Source of the DNA: Burkholderia sp. SRS-W-2-2016
Lineage (GTDB): Bacteria; Pseudomonadota; Gammaproteobacteria; Burkholderiales; Burkholderiaceae
Assembly: GCF_001931485.1 (NCBI RefSeq)
Contig: NZ_MSDV01000012.1
Coordinates: 246,721-310,720 of the forward strand
Direction of reading: 5' to 3'
DNA length: 64,000 nt
Below, piece after piece: positions 43,399 through 52,377 of this stretch (the first letter of the stretch is position 1; each line of letters starts with the position of its first letter). Under the pieces are notes generated by a model, which was not told where the DNA came from, searched no databases, and was given only the letters and a program-made list of their open reading frames with translations. The position numbers were made by a program, and so were the translations under genes.

Positions 43399-44075
43399 TT
43401 TCTACTCGGCTTGGAACGCGAATCAGGCCGACAATATATGCGATTTGAATGATTGATGCAGTTCGCGACCTTGTTGCGGTCGACTAGTCGATATCGTCGG
43501 CGTTTCGTCTTTTTCGAGTGTTCACTCAATTCTAATTTGTTAATGTGTTTCAGCTTGAATGGTAGTGAAGGACCTAGGGTAGATTTTCGGTGCGTTGAAC
43601 CGAACGATGCTGATCACGAAAAAAGTTGGATTTATTTATAAATAACAACGACTTGCGCATTGGCGTGATTGTTGTGGCAGATTGCGACTAAAAAATAACC
43701 ACGAAATTCAGCTGGATGGCTATTAAGTTTAGCTCGCTGCGGCCGTAAGGCGAGGTGCGGGGACTATCGGGCAAAGCGGATAGGAACGCGGTAGGCAGCC
43801 CATTAAAAGAAAACGCTGAACAGAGCGGAGTCATCGAGGAATTGCTCACGATAGATCGCATAACAGGTAGCCTCTCTATTCGTCCTCTGAGTCGGTTGCA
43901 GTTGCTCTGCCTGAACTTCGCATCTTCCCCGAACGGAAAGTGGCCCTAGAGTGAGCAGGCTGTAACAGAACTAGGTTCAGTGAATCGAACGGCGTCATTG
44001 TTGCGAGAATAACGGCTTAGTTACGATACATGTTCCCACGCGAATTTTTATCGAAAAAATTTTTACGGATCCGGA
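43399..44075. other. AT-rich non-coding accessory DNA
   Basis: About 675 bases, distinctly AT-rich, between the dead kinase and the NACHT gene. Two short frames of ~62 residues occur on the plus strand (43453-43641 and 43755-43949), but neither has a ribosome site or recognisable motif, and I do not call them genes. Confidence 0.5.
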
Positions 44076-46340
44076 ATGAAACAAGAAAAGAAAAAACGCC
44101 AGCCGTTGAAAGGCGAGAATTCAGGGATGGCTTGGCAAGACCTTGAACGTTTGGTTCGAATGATTTCGGAGGTAAAATTTGGTGCGCCGGCACGTGCCGA
44201 AGATATTGCAGGTGTGAAGTGCGATTGTGTAATACGCTTGGATGACGGAAGTGCTGTGATTGTTGAGATAAGTAAAAGCGACACGGTGGAAAAGCTTCGA
44301 GTAGATCTCGCAAAGTTCAATTCGATAAGGCCATATTTTTTTCAAAGAAATATTTTCCCCCGATGTTTCTTCGTAACGTTGGGCGCGCCTACGCCCCCGC
44401 TTATCGCAACCGGTAAAGAGAATTTTGTTTCAGTCTTTTCGATGGAGCAGTATTTCAATTTTTTACTTGGCCACGACAAGTATGTGACTGCGAGAAAAAC
44501 ACATGCTTTCGGGTCCGCTGTAGATTTATATTCGGGGAAACCAGATCAAAAAAAATACGTTTCGGTAGATTATTTTTCAGATGATGGTCATCCGTATAGC
44601 GTTGAAAAAATTGCTGGGGAGATAGTTAAAGGGAAAACGGTTGTTTTGATAGGTGATTATGGATCTGGTAAAAGCCGGTGCGTAAAGGAAATTTTTGGAT
44701 ACGTCAATGAAACACGTCCGACTCACTATCGGTATCCGTTAGCTATCAATTTGCGAGAAAATTGGGGGCTGAAGCGTGCGACTGAGGTTATAACTCGCCA
44801 TTTCACGGATTTGGGTTTAGGTGATTTGGTTGAAGATATGCTCAAAACAGCCTTTTCTAAGGGGATCGTTTATCTACTCGACGGATTTGATGAGATCGGT
44901 GCGCAGACGTGGAGTGACGATCCGACGAAATTGAAAGAAATCCGGAAGCAGTCGCTCGTTGGAATTAAAGAAATAATTCAAAGGACCGAAGGTGGAGCGC
45001 TGATTACCGGACGTGAGCACTACTTCAACGACGATGCCGAAATGATTGAGTGTCTCGGGCTCGGATCGAAGGATGTGCTTGTACTGCGCTGTAATCAAGA
45101 GCTTGATCCTAACCAATTTACAGAGATGGTCGGGCGCCCTATCGTTGACTTGCCGTCTTGGGTTCCGAAAAAGCCGCTCATAGGAACCATCATTCGTGAC
45201 ATGGAACCTGAATCTATTGACGCGCTGTTTTCGACAAGCACGGGTCAGATTGATTTTTGGGACATGCTATTGACTACGTTTTGTGAGCGCGAAGCAAACA
45301 TCAACCCGATACTCGATCCGACAATTATTAGGGCTCTTTATTCACGAATCGGCAGACTTTCTCGCATGACGTCAAGCGCTCTTGGCCCCGTTGCGATCAA
45401 GGATATCAATGAAGCGTTTGAGTCCGTTACGGGGCGTCCGCCTACCGACGAGTCGGCCATCATACTTCAACGCTTACCCGGACTGAGCCGAGTCGGTGCT
45501 GAGAGCCTTGATCGGCAGTTTGTCGATTCATATATATTGGATGGACTGAAAGCTGAGGACGTATTGGCTATCTATCAGAGCGGGGATCAGGCCGTTTTGA
45601 AGATGGAGTGGAGGCATCCGATCGAATCGTTTGGATCGTTCTATCTCGGTGCTAGGGTTGAGAGTATTAAGCAAGTTCCGGGATTTATCGCATTTATTAA
45701 AAGACATAAAGATATAAATAATAAAGTTCTGGTCTCTGATTTTGTTTCGGCGTTATTTTTGACTGAAAGCGGAGTTTCTGATCTTGGTGGATTGCAATTG
45801 ACACAAGGGAGATTTAGAAGTGTTTCATTCTCCAATCAAAATGTTATCAATTTTGAGTTGCTGGATTGCTACATCGGCGATCTTGATGTGACGGACGCGG
45901 CGCCGACCGGCGTCAAAGTCGTTGATTCTGTTATCGATAGGCTTGACGGCGTGGCTTCCCAAGAGCACTTGCCGGAGTGGATCGTTAATCCACTGGTGGG
46001 GCAGTATCAAGCGATCAACACGCTCGCAGCAATTCGGCATGCTGGGCTTACAGTTGCTCAGACATTTTTGTTAAGCAGTCTCCGCAAACTCTTTCTTCAG
46101 CCAGGAGCAGGGCGAAAGGAAAGCAGTATGTACAAGGGGTATGGCGACTCTGCCACGAAGAAAATCTGTGAGAAAGTCATAAATTCGTTAATTCAACAAA
46201 AATTTTGCTCTCGGTTCAAAGGTACGAGTGATCAGTTATTTTTGCCTAATCGAAGTCTGACTCCGCGAGTCCGGGCGCTTATGAATCAAATGACACAATC
46301 TAAAGATGAACTTTGGTTGGCGGTATCAAGGATTAGCTGA
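44076..46340 (+). CDS. NACHT-domain NTPase, candidate NLR-like anti-phage protein
   Basis: 754 residues, AT-rich. Residues ~17-110 look like a small PD-(D/E)xK-type domain (LERLVRMISEVKFG..., D50 in GVKCDCVIRLDDG, E64 in VIVEIS, K67), with the usual E-x-K loosened to EISK, so it may be inactive. The NACHT core follows: Walker A GDYGSGKS (193-200), Walker B LLDGFDEI (267-274) with the DGxDE NACHT/STAND acidic set, then GREHYF sensor. The middle (~560-640) has repeating beta-like steps, and the C-terminus (~680-754) is winged-helix-like (DSATKKICEKVINSLIQQKFC). Bacterial NACHT proteins are NLR relatives that can stop phage growth by abortive means. It stands alone; a start at residue 18 (MAWQ) is possible. 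Confidence 0.82.
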   Translation: MKQEKKKRQPLKGENSGMAWQDLERLVRMISEVKFGAPARAEDIAGVKCDCVIRLDDGSAVIVEISKSDTVEKLRVDLAKFNSIRPYFFQRNIFPRCFFVTLGAPTPPLIATGKENFVSVFSMEQYFNFLLGHDKYVTARKTHAFGSAVDLYSGKPDQKKYVSVDYFSDDGHPYSVEKIAGEIVKGKTVVLIGDYGSGKSRCVKEIFGYVNETRPTHYRYPLAINLRENWGLKRATEVITRHFTDLGLGDLVEDMLKTAFSKGIVYLLDGFDEIGAQTWSDDPTKLKEIRKQSLVGIKEIIQRTEGGALITGREHYFNDDAEMIECLGLGSKDVLVLRCNQELDPNQFTEMVGRPIVDLPSWVPKKPLIGTIIRDMEPESIDALFSTSTGQIDFWDMLLTTFCEREANINPILDPTIIRALYSRIGRLSRMTSSALGPVAIKDINEAFESVTGRPPTDESAIILQRLPGLSRVGAESLDRQFVDSYILDGLKAEDVLAIYQSGDQAVLKMEWRHPIESFGSFYLGARVESIKQVPGFIAFIKRHKDINNKVLVSDFVSALFLTESGVSDLGGLQLTQGRFRSVSFSNQNVINFELLDCYIGDLDVTDAAPTGVKVVDSVIDRLDGVASQEHLPEWIVNPLVGQYQAINTLAAIRHAGLTVAQTFLLSSLRKLFLQPGAGRKESSMYKGYGDSATKKICEKVINSLIQQKFCSRFKGTSDQLFLPNRSLTPRVRALMNQMTQSKDELWLAVSRIS

Positions 46341-46766
46341 CAGTTTCGCAGCGAAACGATCCATAGTGGACGCTGACGCAGAAGCCGAGCGCACCGAAGG
46401 GTGAAGTGGTGGAAAGCGCAGTCGTGACTTTGGTGGCGGTCGTTCGTCTTTGGCTCCCGGCGAACGACCGGTAAACAGACATATCAACTGCAATGCACAG
46501 GAGTTAGCGATGTCCACAACATCCGCAGCGAGCGTGAAGCCGCTACCCGGATCCGTTCCATACAACTGATTCCCAAACTTTTGGGCACGAACCTGCATGT
46601 TCCGCCAGATTTGCTATTGCTCTCTTCTCGCGGCCCTACTGTACGCCTAACCTCGAGAGCAGTTACGCGGCGGCGCATTACACCGTTGAATAACGATGCG
46701 ACGTGGCAGCTTATGAACTTTCAGTTCTATCGCGCTTTGTAGGCCGTTAAGCGCCTCGCGAAAGGT
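46341..46766. other. Non-coding region with a 10-bp hairpin
   Basis: No gene is supported here. CGGTCGTTCG (46437-46446) and CGAACGACCG (46461-46470) form a perfect 10-bp inverted repeat around a 14-base loop, about 100 bases after the NACHT stop; there is no T-tract. It could be a Rho-dependent or processing hairpin, or a mobile-element remnant. Confidence 0.45.
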
Positions 46767-47117
46767 CTAACCAACGACGGCTAAACGTGAATCCCAAGCG
46801 CTATGCTTTCCGGACGGTATGGGACGACACCCTGGAAAGTTATGAGCGAGGATCGTGAGCCGTGACATTTGGTCAAGGTCGAAACGCCGCCAATCAGGGA
46901 TTCCACCGTTGCTACTTTGTCCTCCCGTTTGATAGCAGAGAATTTGCAACACCCCGTTTTTGATGCCATATACATGTGGCTCGGCAATCCGAGGAAGATT
47001 TCTATAATGAAACTCTATAAGTTGTTTATTTTTAATGGCGTCAAGAATTAAATTTTCCACTTGTCTCTCAGTTTTAATCGGTATGGTTGGGTAGGTGGCG
47101 CTGATGAATGCAGGCAC
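46767..47117 (-). CDS. Small WYL-like protein
   Basis: 116 residues from GTG 47117. Core: ENLILDAIKNKQLIEFHYRNLPRIAEPHVYGIKNGVLQILCYQTGG...PDWRRFDLDQMSRLTILAHNF, the small beta-rich WYL-like arrangement (I-x-F-x-Y...R-x-(V/A)-x-P-H...W+x-F-x-(V/L)-(D)-(Q/R)-(M/I)). An alternative GTG at 47060, preceded by GAGAG, gives a shorter protein; the core is the same. WYL domains sense nucleic acid or nucleotides and often regulate defence genes; standalone forms of this size are common in proteobacteria. It is divergently downstream of the NACHT gene in the same island. Confidence 0.7.
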   Translation of the reverse strand: MPAFISATYPTIPIKTERQVENLILDAIKNKQLIEFHYRNLPRIAEPHVYGIKNGVLQILCYQTGGQSSNGGIPDWRRFDLDQMSRLTILAHNFPGCRPIPSGKHSAWDSRLAVVG

Positions 47118-47575
47118 TGCGCGGCGTAGTAAAAGTTTCTGGTTCTAAGCCGCGTGCCTAATGTAATCGGTAAACCTTGCGGGCGCTAGGGCGAATCACC
47201 CGGATCGAGAGAGAATAAGGAAGTACTGCTGGCGAGATGCGGTTCAGTGAAAGTCGTTTGAGCGGCCGAAGGCGTTTGATTCTCATGAGTTCGGCCAAAA
47301 TAACTCGGGCGAGCTTCATTTATCGGCCGCTGCGTGCATGCGATGGACTGTCGATGATGCTAATTGTTTCGTTATGCGCTGGTACGGCCCATTTGATGAA
47401 TTAGAGGAGTCTGTCAGATATTGGCGCTGGTGCGAATGACGGAAAAGCAACGAACAGTCGTTGCGCGTCAACGCAGATTATGTGAAAGGCATATTCAAGG
47501 GGGAAGTCCTTGATCCAGCGATGCTCACGCCCTAACGAGAAGCTAACGTTAGGGCATGCAGATCAAAAGACTGTT
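47118..47575. other. Intergenic region with a 9-bp hairpin near the transporter stop
   Basis: No gene seen. GCCCTAACG (47529-47537) and CGTTAGGGC (47547-47555) are a perfect inverted repeat with a 9-base loop just beyond the transporter stop. As read from that gene it could be its transcript end, though it lacks a T-tract. Confidence 0.45.
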
Positions 47576-48892
47576 TTATTTATTAACCATCCGCGCCGGC
47601 ACACTAATCGCCAACAACCCCCCCAACACCAAAAACGCAGCAAGCATATACATCCCCGAATCATTAGCCGAAGTAGCCTGCTTCAGCCACCCCACAGCAT
47701 AAGGACTAAGAAACCCGGCAAGATTCCCAATAGAATTAATCATCGCAATCCCCGCAGCAGCCCCGGTCCCAGCAAGAATCGCAGTAGGCAAACTCCAGAA
47801 CAACGGAAGAGTAGTAAGAATCCCCATAGTCGCAAGCGTGAGCCCGGCCATAGCAAGCAGAGTGTTATGCGTCCAGACAACGGAAAGCACCAACCCAACC
47901 GCGCCCAAAAACGCAGGCAAAGCAATATGCCACCGCCTTTCCCTCGTCCGATCCGCACTCCGAGCCACAAACACCATCGCCACAACCGCAGCAGCAAACG
48001 GCACAGCCGAGAGCAACCCGATCAAAAACGCATCGGTAACCCCAGTAGATTTAATGATGGTCGGCAACCAGAAGCTAACCCCATAAAGCCCCATCACAAA
48101 CGAGAAGTAAGTCAGGCTAAGCATCAGCACCCGCCCACTAGTGAGTACTTCCCGAATCGGCATATCGTGCTTGGTCGCCTCTTCAGCGGAAACCTGACTC
48201 TCGAGCAACCGCTTCTCCTCATCGGTCAACCACTTGGCCTTGGCAATCCGATCATCGAGCATCACGAACACGACGATCCCGACCAGCACCGAAGGAATCC
48301 CTTCGAGCAGAAACAGCCACTGCCATCCATGCCACCCATTGGTGCCATTAAAGTTCTTGAGAATGAACCCCGAAACCGGCCCGCCAATCACACCCGAAAG
48401 CGCAATCGCGGTCATGAACCAGGTAGTCATCCGTCCGCGCCGATGCGCCGGATACCAGTAGGTCAGATAAAGAATAATCCCAGGAAAGAACCCGGCCTCG
48501 GCGAGCCCGAGCAAAAACCGCATCACATAGAACATCGTCGGCGTAGTGACGAACATCGTCAGCATCGAGATCACGCCCCACGACACCATGATCCGCGCGA
48601 TCCACACCCGCGCGCCGACCCTATGCAAGATCACATTGCTGGGGATCTCGAAGATGAAATACCCGACAAAGAAAATCCCCGCGCCAAACCCGTACACCGC
48701 ATCGCTCAAGCCGAGGTCGGTACTCATCCCGAGCTTCGCGAAGCCGACGTTCACGCGGTCCAGATACGCGACGATATAGCAGATCATCAACAGCGGCGCG
48801 AGCCGCCACGTGACCTTGCGATAGGTCGCCTCTTCAAAAGTGGAAGGCGGCGCGCCTGCGCCGGGATGAAGCGGATTTGCTGGACTGGCCAT
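47576..48892 (-). CDS. MFS transporter of the anion:cation symporter (TtuB/GarP-like) type
   Basis: 438 residues with 12 helices. RKVTWRLAPLLMICYIVAYLDRVNVGFA is the ACS-family start, GYFIFEIPSNVILHRVGARVWIARIMVSWG the loop 2-3 motif, and RFLLGLAEAGFFPGIILYLTYWYPAHRRGRM the helix 4-5 signature of this family, which takes up organic acids such as tartrate, galactarate or phthalate. GAGGAGA precedes the ATG. An SDR and an aldehyde dehydrogenase follow on the same strand upstream, suggesting a small carbohydrate- or sugar-acid-catabolic set. Codons in the last third of the gene change to G/T-ending, with many TTG Leu codons. Confidence 0.88.
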   Translation of the reverse strand: MASPANPLHPGAGAPPSTFEEATYRKVTWRLAPLLMICYIVAYLDRVNVGFAKLGMSTDLGLSDAVYGFGAGIFFVGYFIFEIPSNVILHRVGARVWIARIMVSWGVISMLTMFVTTPTMFYVMRFLLGLAEAGFFPGIILYLTYWYPAHRRGRMTTWFMTAIALSGVIGGPVSGFILKNFNGTNGWHGWQWLFLLEGIPSVLVGIVVFVMLDDRIAKAKWLTDEEKRLLESQVSAEEATKHDMPIREVLTSGRVLMLSLTYFSFVMGLYGVSFWLPTIIKSTGVTDAFLIGLLSAVPFAAAVVAMVFVARSADRTRERRWHIALPAFLGAVGLVLSVVWTHNTLLAMAGLTLATMGILTTLPLFWSLPTAILAGTGAAAGIAMINSIGNLAGFLSPYAVGWLKQATSANDSGMYMLAAFLVLGGLLAISVPARMVNK

Positions 48893-49063
48893 CGGGTGTC
48901 TCCTCTTTTCTTGTGGAATTGAAGTACCGCCATCGATCGATTCTATCCGCGTTGGATCATTTGCACGACGAATCGATATTGGGGGAAAACACTAACTTCA
49001 TACTGATCGCGACGCGGGCCGGGTAGGCCGCGCCGCTACCAGAAACACCTGCAGAAAGAACCG

Positions 49064-49822
49064 CTACACGCAGCGCCCGCCATCCACTTCGAGGCACACG
49101 CCGGTGATGAACTCCGCTTCATCGGAAGCCAGATACAGCGCCGCGTTCGCAATATCCTGCGGCGTCGAAAAGCGTCCGAGCGGAATGCCGGCCAGAAACT
49201 TCTGCCGGTTCTGCGGCGTGTCCTCGACGCCCATGAACTCGGAGAGCAGCGCGGTCTCGCCGATCACCGGATTCACGCAATTCACGCGAATCCGGTCCGG
49301 CCCGAGTTCGACGGCGAGCGACTTGCTCGCGACGATCACCGCGCCCTTGCTGCCGTTGTACCAAACGAGGCCCGGGCGCGGCCGCACGCCCGCCGTCGAC
49401 GCGATATTGATGAAGCTGCCGCCGCCTTGCTCGCGGAAATACGGCACGAACTCCTGCACGCTCCAGTAAATGCTCTTCACATTGACCGCATAGACGCGGT
49501 CGAACTCGGCCTCGGTCACGTCGAGCACCGGCTTGTTGCGATGCGTGGTGCCCGCGTTATTGACGACGATCTGCACGCTGCCGAAGTCCTCGATCGCCGC
49601 ATCGCGCAGCGTGCGCCAGTCGTCGCGTTGCGCGATGTTGCCGGCCACCGCGATCGCCTTGCCGCCCGCCAGCGCGATCTCGCTCGCGACGCGTTCCGCC
49701 GCCGGCCCGTTGAGGTCGTTGACCACGACGTTCGCGCCTTCGCGCGCAAAGGTCTTCGCGATGCCTTCGCCGAAACCCGAACCGCCGCCCGTGACAATGG
49801 CCGTTTTACCTGTCAACCGCAT
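49064..49822 (-). CDS. Short-chain dehydrogenase/reductase
   Basis: 252 residues starting MRLTGKTAIVTGGGSGFGEGIAKTFAREGANVVVNDLNG (Rossmann TGxxxGxG). NNAGTTH, a Ser in IASTAGVRPRP and the catalytic Tyr/Lys in WYNGSKGAVIVASKSLA are all present, as is the C-terminal FITGVCLEVDGGRCV. Acidic Asp after the second strand (VVND) suggests NAD preference. GGAGA precedes ATG 49822. It is between the transporter and an aldehyde dehydrogenase on the same strand, which suggests oxidation of a sugar or alcohol and then of the aldehyde. Confidence 0.92.
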   Translation of the reverse strand: MRLTGKTAIVTGGGSGFGEGIAKTFAREGANVVVNDLNGPAAERVASEIALAGGKAIAVAGNIAQRDDWRTLRDAAIEDFGSVQIVVNNAGTTHRNKPVLDVTEAEFDRVYAVNVKSIYWSVQEFVPYFREQGGGSFINIASTAGVRPRPGLVWYNGSKGAVIVASKSLAVELGPDRIRVNCVNPVIGETALLSEFMGVEDTPQNRQKFLAGIPLGRFSTPQDIANAALYLASDEAEFITGVCLEVDGGRCV

Positions 49823-49912
49823 GATGTCTCCGTTATTAGTGATGCATCCGTGATGCACATGTACATGTGATGGATCGAACGATGCTCGGCGATGCGTCCG
49901 CCGCGCGGCTCG

Positions 49913-51352
49913 CTAGCCGTGCCGGATCGCAATCGTCTTCAACACGGTGAAGCCATACAGCGCTTCGAAGCCTTTTTCGCGGCCATGTCCCGAATGCTTG
50001 ACCCCGCCGAACGGCAACTCGACGCCGCCACCCGCGCCATAGTTGTTGATGAACACCTGACCGGAGCGCACGCGTCGCGCGAGCCGCATCTGGCGCGCGC
50101 CATCGCGTGTCCAGATCCCCGCGACGAGGCCGAACTGCGTGCCGTTCGCGAGCGCGAGCGCTTCGGCTTCGTCGCTGAACGGCATCGCGGCGAGCACCGG
50201 GCCGAACACTTCATCGCGCGCGAGGCGGTGGCTGGCGGGCACGTCGCGCAGCAGAGTGGGGGCCTGATAGAAGCCGCTTTCCGGTGCTTCGGCGATCACT
50301 TCGCCTTGCGCGGCCATCGCCACGCCGTCGTGCTGCGCATCGGAGAGAAAGTCCCACACGCGTTGCTGCTGCTTCGCGCTGATCAGCGGACCGCAGTCGA
50401 GATCGGCTTGCGACGGTCCCACGCGCAGCGCCTGGAACGCACTGGAGAGCCGGTCGAGCAGCGGCTCGTAAATCGATCGCTCGATCAGCACGCGGCTGCC
50501 GGCCGAGCAGGTTTGACCGGCGTTCTGCACGATCGCGGAAATGAGTACGGGCAGCGCGGCATCGAGATCGGCGTCGGCGAAGACGATTTGCGGGGACTTG
50601 CCGCCCAGTTCGAGCGTGACCGGCACGTGGTTTTCGGCGGCCATCTGCGTGACCAGCTTGCCGGTTTCGGGCGAGCCGGTGAACGAGATGTGATCGATGC
50701 CCGGATGACGCGCGAGCGCGGCGCCCGCATCGTGTCCGTAACCGGTCACGATGTTCAGCGCGCCGGCCGGCAAGCCGGCTTCGGCCGCGAGTTCGGCGAC
50801 CCGCAGCACCGACAGGCATGCGTCCTCGGCCGGTTTGACCACGCACGCGTTGCCGGTCGCGAGCGCCGCGCCGACGCTGCGCCCGAAAATCTGCATCGGG
50901 TAATTCCACGGCACGATGTGGCCGGTCACGCCGTGCGGCTCGCGAATCGTCAGCACCGTATAGCCGGCCTGATAGGGGAGGGTTTCGCCGTGCAGCTTGT
51001 CGGCCGCGCCGGCGTAGAACTCGAAATAGCGGACGAGGGCGGCGGCGTCGGCGCGCGCCTGTTTGAGCGGCTTGCCGGTGTCGCGCGCTTCGAGCTGCGC
51101 GAGCTCTTCCTGGCGCGTGGCGACCAGCATCGACAGCCGGTACAGAATGCGGCCGCGTTCGGCGGCGCTCAGCGCGCCCCACGGGCCTTCGAACGCGCGG
51201 CGCGCCGCGTGCACGGCCGCGTCGATGTCGGCCGCGGTGCCGCGCGCGATGCCCGTGAACGGCTGGCCGTCCGACGGATCGAGTACGGCAATCGTTTCGC
51301 CGCCAGAAGCGGCGCACCACTCGCCGCCGATGAAATGCCGGGCTTCTTCCAT
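49913..51352 (-). CDS. NAD(P)-dependent aldehyde dehydrogenase
   Basis: 479 residues. ALDH motifs: [40 protein letters not shown], the catalytic Glu in [16 protein letters not shown], the catalytic Cys in [19 protein letters not shown], and [21 protein letters not shown]. Start ATG 51352 is preceded by AAGGAG. It is the upstream gene of the ALDH-SDR-transporter run on the minus strand, with 90 bases to the SDR. Its substrate is unknown; the family neighbourhood suggests an aldehyde formed by the SDR. Confidence 0.92.
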   Translation of the reverse strand: MEEARHFIGGEWCAASGGETIAVLDPSDGQPFTGIARGTAADIDAAVHAARRAFEGPWGALSAAERGRILYRLSMLVATRQEELAQLEARDTGKPLKQARADAAALVRYFEFYAGAADKLHGETLPYQAGYTVLTIREPHGVTGHIVPWNYPMQIFGRSVGAALATGNACVVKPAEDACLSVLRVAELAAEAGLPAGALNIVTGYGHDAGAALARHPGIDHISFTGSPETGKLVTQMAAENHVPVTLELGGKSPQIVFADADLDAALPVLISAIVQNAGQTCSAGSRVLIERSIYEPLLDRLSSAFQALRVGPSQADLDCGPLISAKQQQRVWDFLSDAQHDGVAMAAQGEVIAEAPESGFYQAPTLLRDVPASHRLARDEVFGPVLAAMPFSDEAEALALANGTQFGLVAGIWTRDGARQMRLARRVRSGQVFINNYGAGGGVELPFGGVKHSGHGREKGFEALYGFTVLKTIAIRHG

Positions 51353-51532
51353 GCATGCTCCTTCAGTTGACGCGCAGCCGCAGTTCAGCTGCGCGCTGTT
51401 CACAAACCGGGACGACAGGCAAAGCAGTCAAACCACAACCAAAGCACTTTCAACTCAAGGTCCCACGCGGAAACGGGACACGCTGGTCGATTATCGCGCC
51501 GATCCCGCGCGGGATGCCACCCGCCGATTGGC

Positions 51533-51538
51533 TATAAT
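51533..51538 (+). promoter_or_regulatory. ppa: -10 element of ppa
   Basis: A perfect TATAAT about 90 bases before the ppa start. No good TTGACA-like -35 lies 16-18 bases upstream, so it may depend on an activator or an unusual -35. Confidence 0.45.
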
Positions 51539-51626
51539 GGCGCATTCCGCACTGTGCGGTGCGCTGCGCCACAAACCCGCGCGCCGTACGCCGCATTCCG
51601 ACTTCCATCCAGTTCAGAGAGTGCTC

Positions 51627-52154
51627 ATGAGCTTCAATCACGTTCCCGCAGGCAAAGACCTTCCGCAAGATTTCAACGTCATCATCGAAATCCCGGCGCA
51701 AAGCGATCCGGTGAAGTACGAAGCGGACAAGGATCTGGGCCTGCTCGTCGTCGACCGTTTCATCGGCACCGGCATGCGCTATCCGGCTAACTACGGCTTC
51801 ATTCCGCAGACGCTGTCGGGCGACGGCGATCCGGTCGACGTGCTGGTGATCACGCCGTTCCCGCTGCTGGCAGGCTCGGTGGTCCGCGCCCGCGCGCTCG
51901 GCATGCTGCAAATGACTGACGAATCGGGCGTCGACGCGAAGCTGATCGCAGTCGCGCACGACAAGATCTGCCCGATGACGGCGGACCTGAAGTCGGTCGA
52001 CGACGTTCCCGCTTACCTGAAGGACCAGATCAAGCACTTCTTCGAGCAGTACAAGGCGCTCGAGAAGGGCAAGTGGGTGAAGGTCGAAGGTTGGGCAGGT
52101 ATCGATGCCGCTCACAAGGAAATCACCGAAGGCGTCGCGAACTACAAGAAGTAA
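51627..52154 (+). CDS. ppa: Inorganic pyrophosphatase
   Basis: 175 residues, a family I soluble pyrophosphatase. It hydrolyses the PPi released by biosynthetic reactions. Seen are [47 protein letters not shown] (with the D-x-D-P-x-D metal motif), and [48 protein letters not shown]. Length and start ([17 protein letters not shown]) match proteobacterial Ppa. GAGAG is upstream. Single gene followed by its terminator. Confidence 0.97.
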   Translation: MSFNHVPAGKDLPQDFNVIIEIPAQSDPVKYEADKDLGLLVVDRFIGTGMRYPANYGFIPQTLSGDGDPVDVLVITPFPLLAGSVVRARALGMLQMTDESGVDAKLIAVAHDKICPMTADLKSVDDVPAYLKDQIKHFFEQYKALEKGKWVKVEGWAGIDAAHKEITEGVANYKK

Positions 52155-52210
52155 GAGTCAGCGCGTCGCGGGTGAGCCCGCACGGCCTGTGCAGCATGCC
52201 AATGCGCACG

Positions 52211-52252
52211 AAAAAAAACCGCGTGAGTCCGCAAGGACCGCGCGGTTTTTTT
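52211..52252 (+). terminator. Bidirectional intrinsic terminator after ppa
   Basis: AACCGCG ... CGCGGTT with an inner GTCC-GCAA-GGAC stem, preceded by eight A and followed by seven T, so it can work from either side. Confidence 0.88.
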
Positions 52253-52377
52253 ATGGGTTCGGGTGCATAACTGGAACGCATCGGCCGGATGCATCGAACG
52301 CATTTTTATATTTAGGTATTAACCCTTATCATTCGCCGCACAAGCTCGCACCCACTCACTCCTAACTCACGCACCGG

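Noticed and set aside
43453..43949. Two short plus-strand frames before the NACHT gene
   Set aside because: No ribosome sites, no motifs and AT-driven codon use; kept only as non-coding DNA.
46437..46470. Insertion-sequence end
   Set aside because: The 10-bp inverted repeat has a 14-base loop, so it is a hairpin, and no transposase or target duplication is beside it.
47510..48922. Plus-strand 470-codon frame opposite the MFS transporter
   Set aside because: Arg/His/Pro-rich and without hydrophobic helices; it results from the G/T-rich codon use of the transporter on the other strand.
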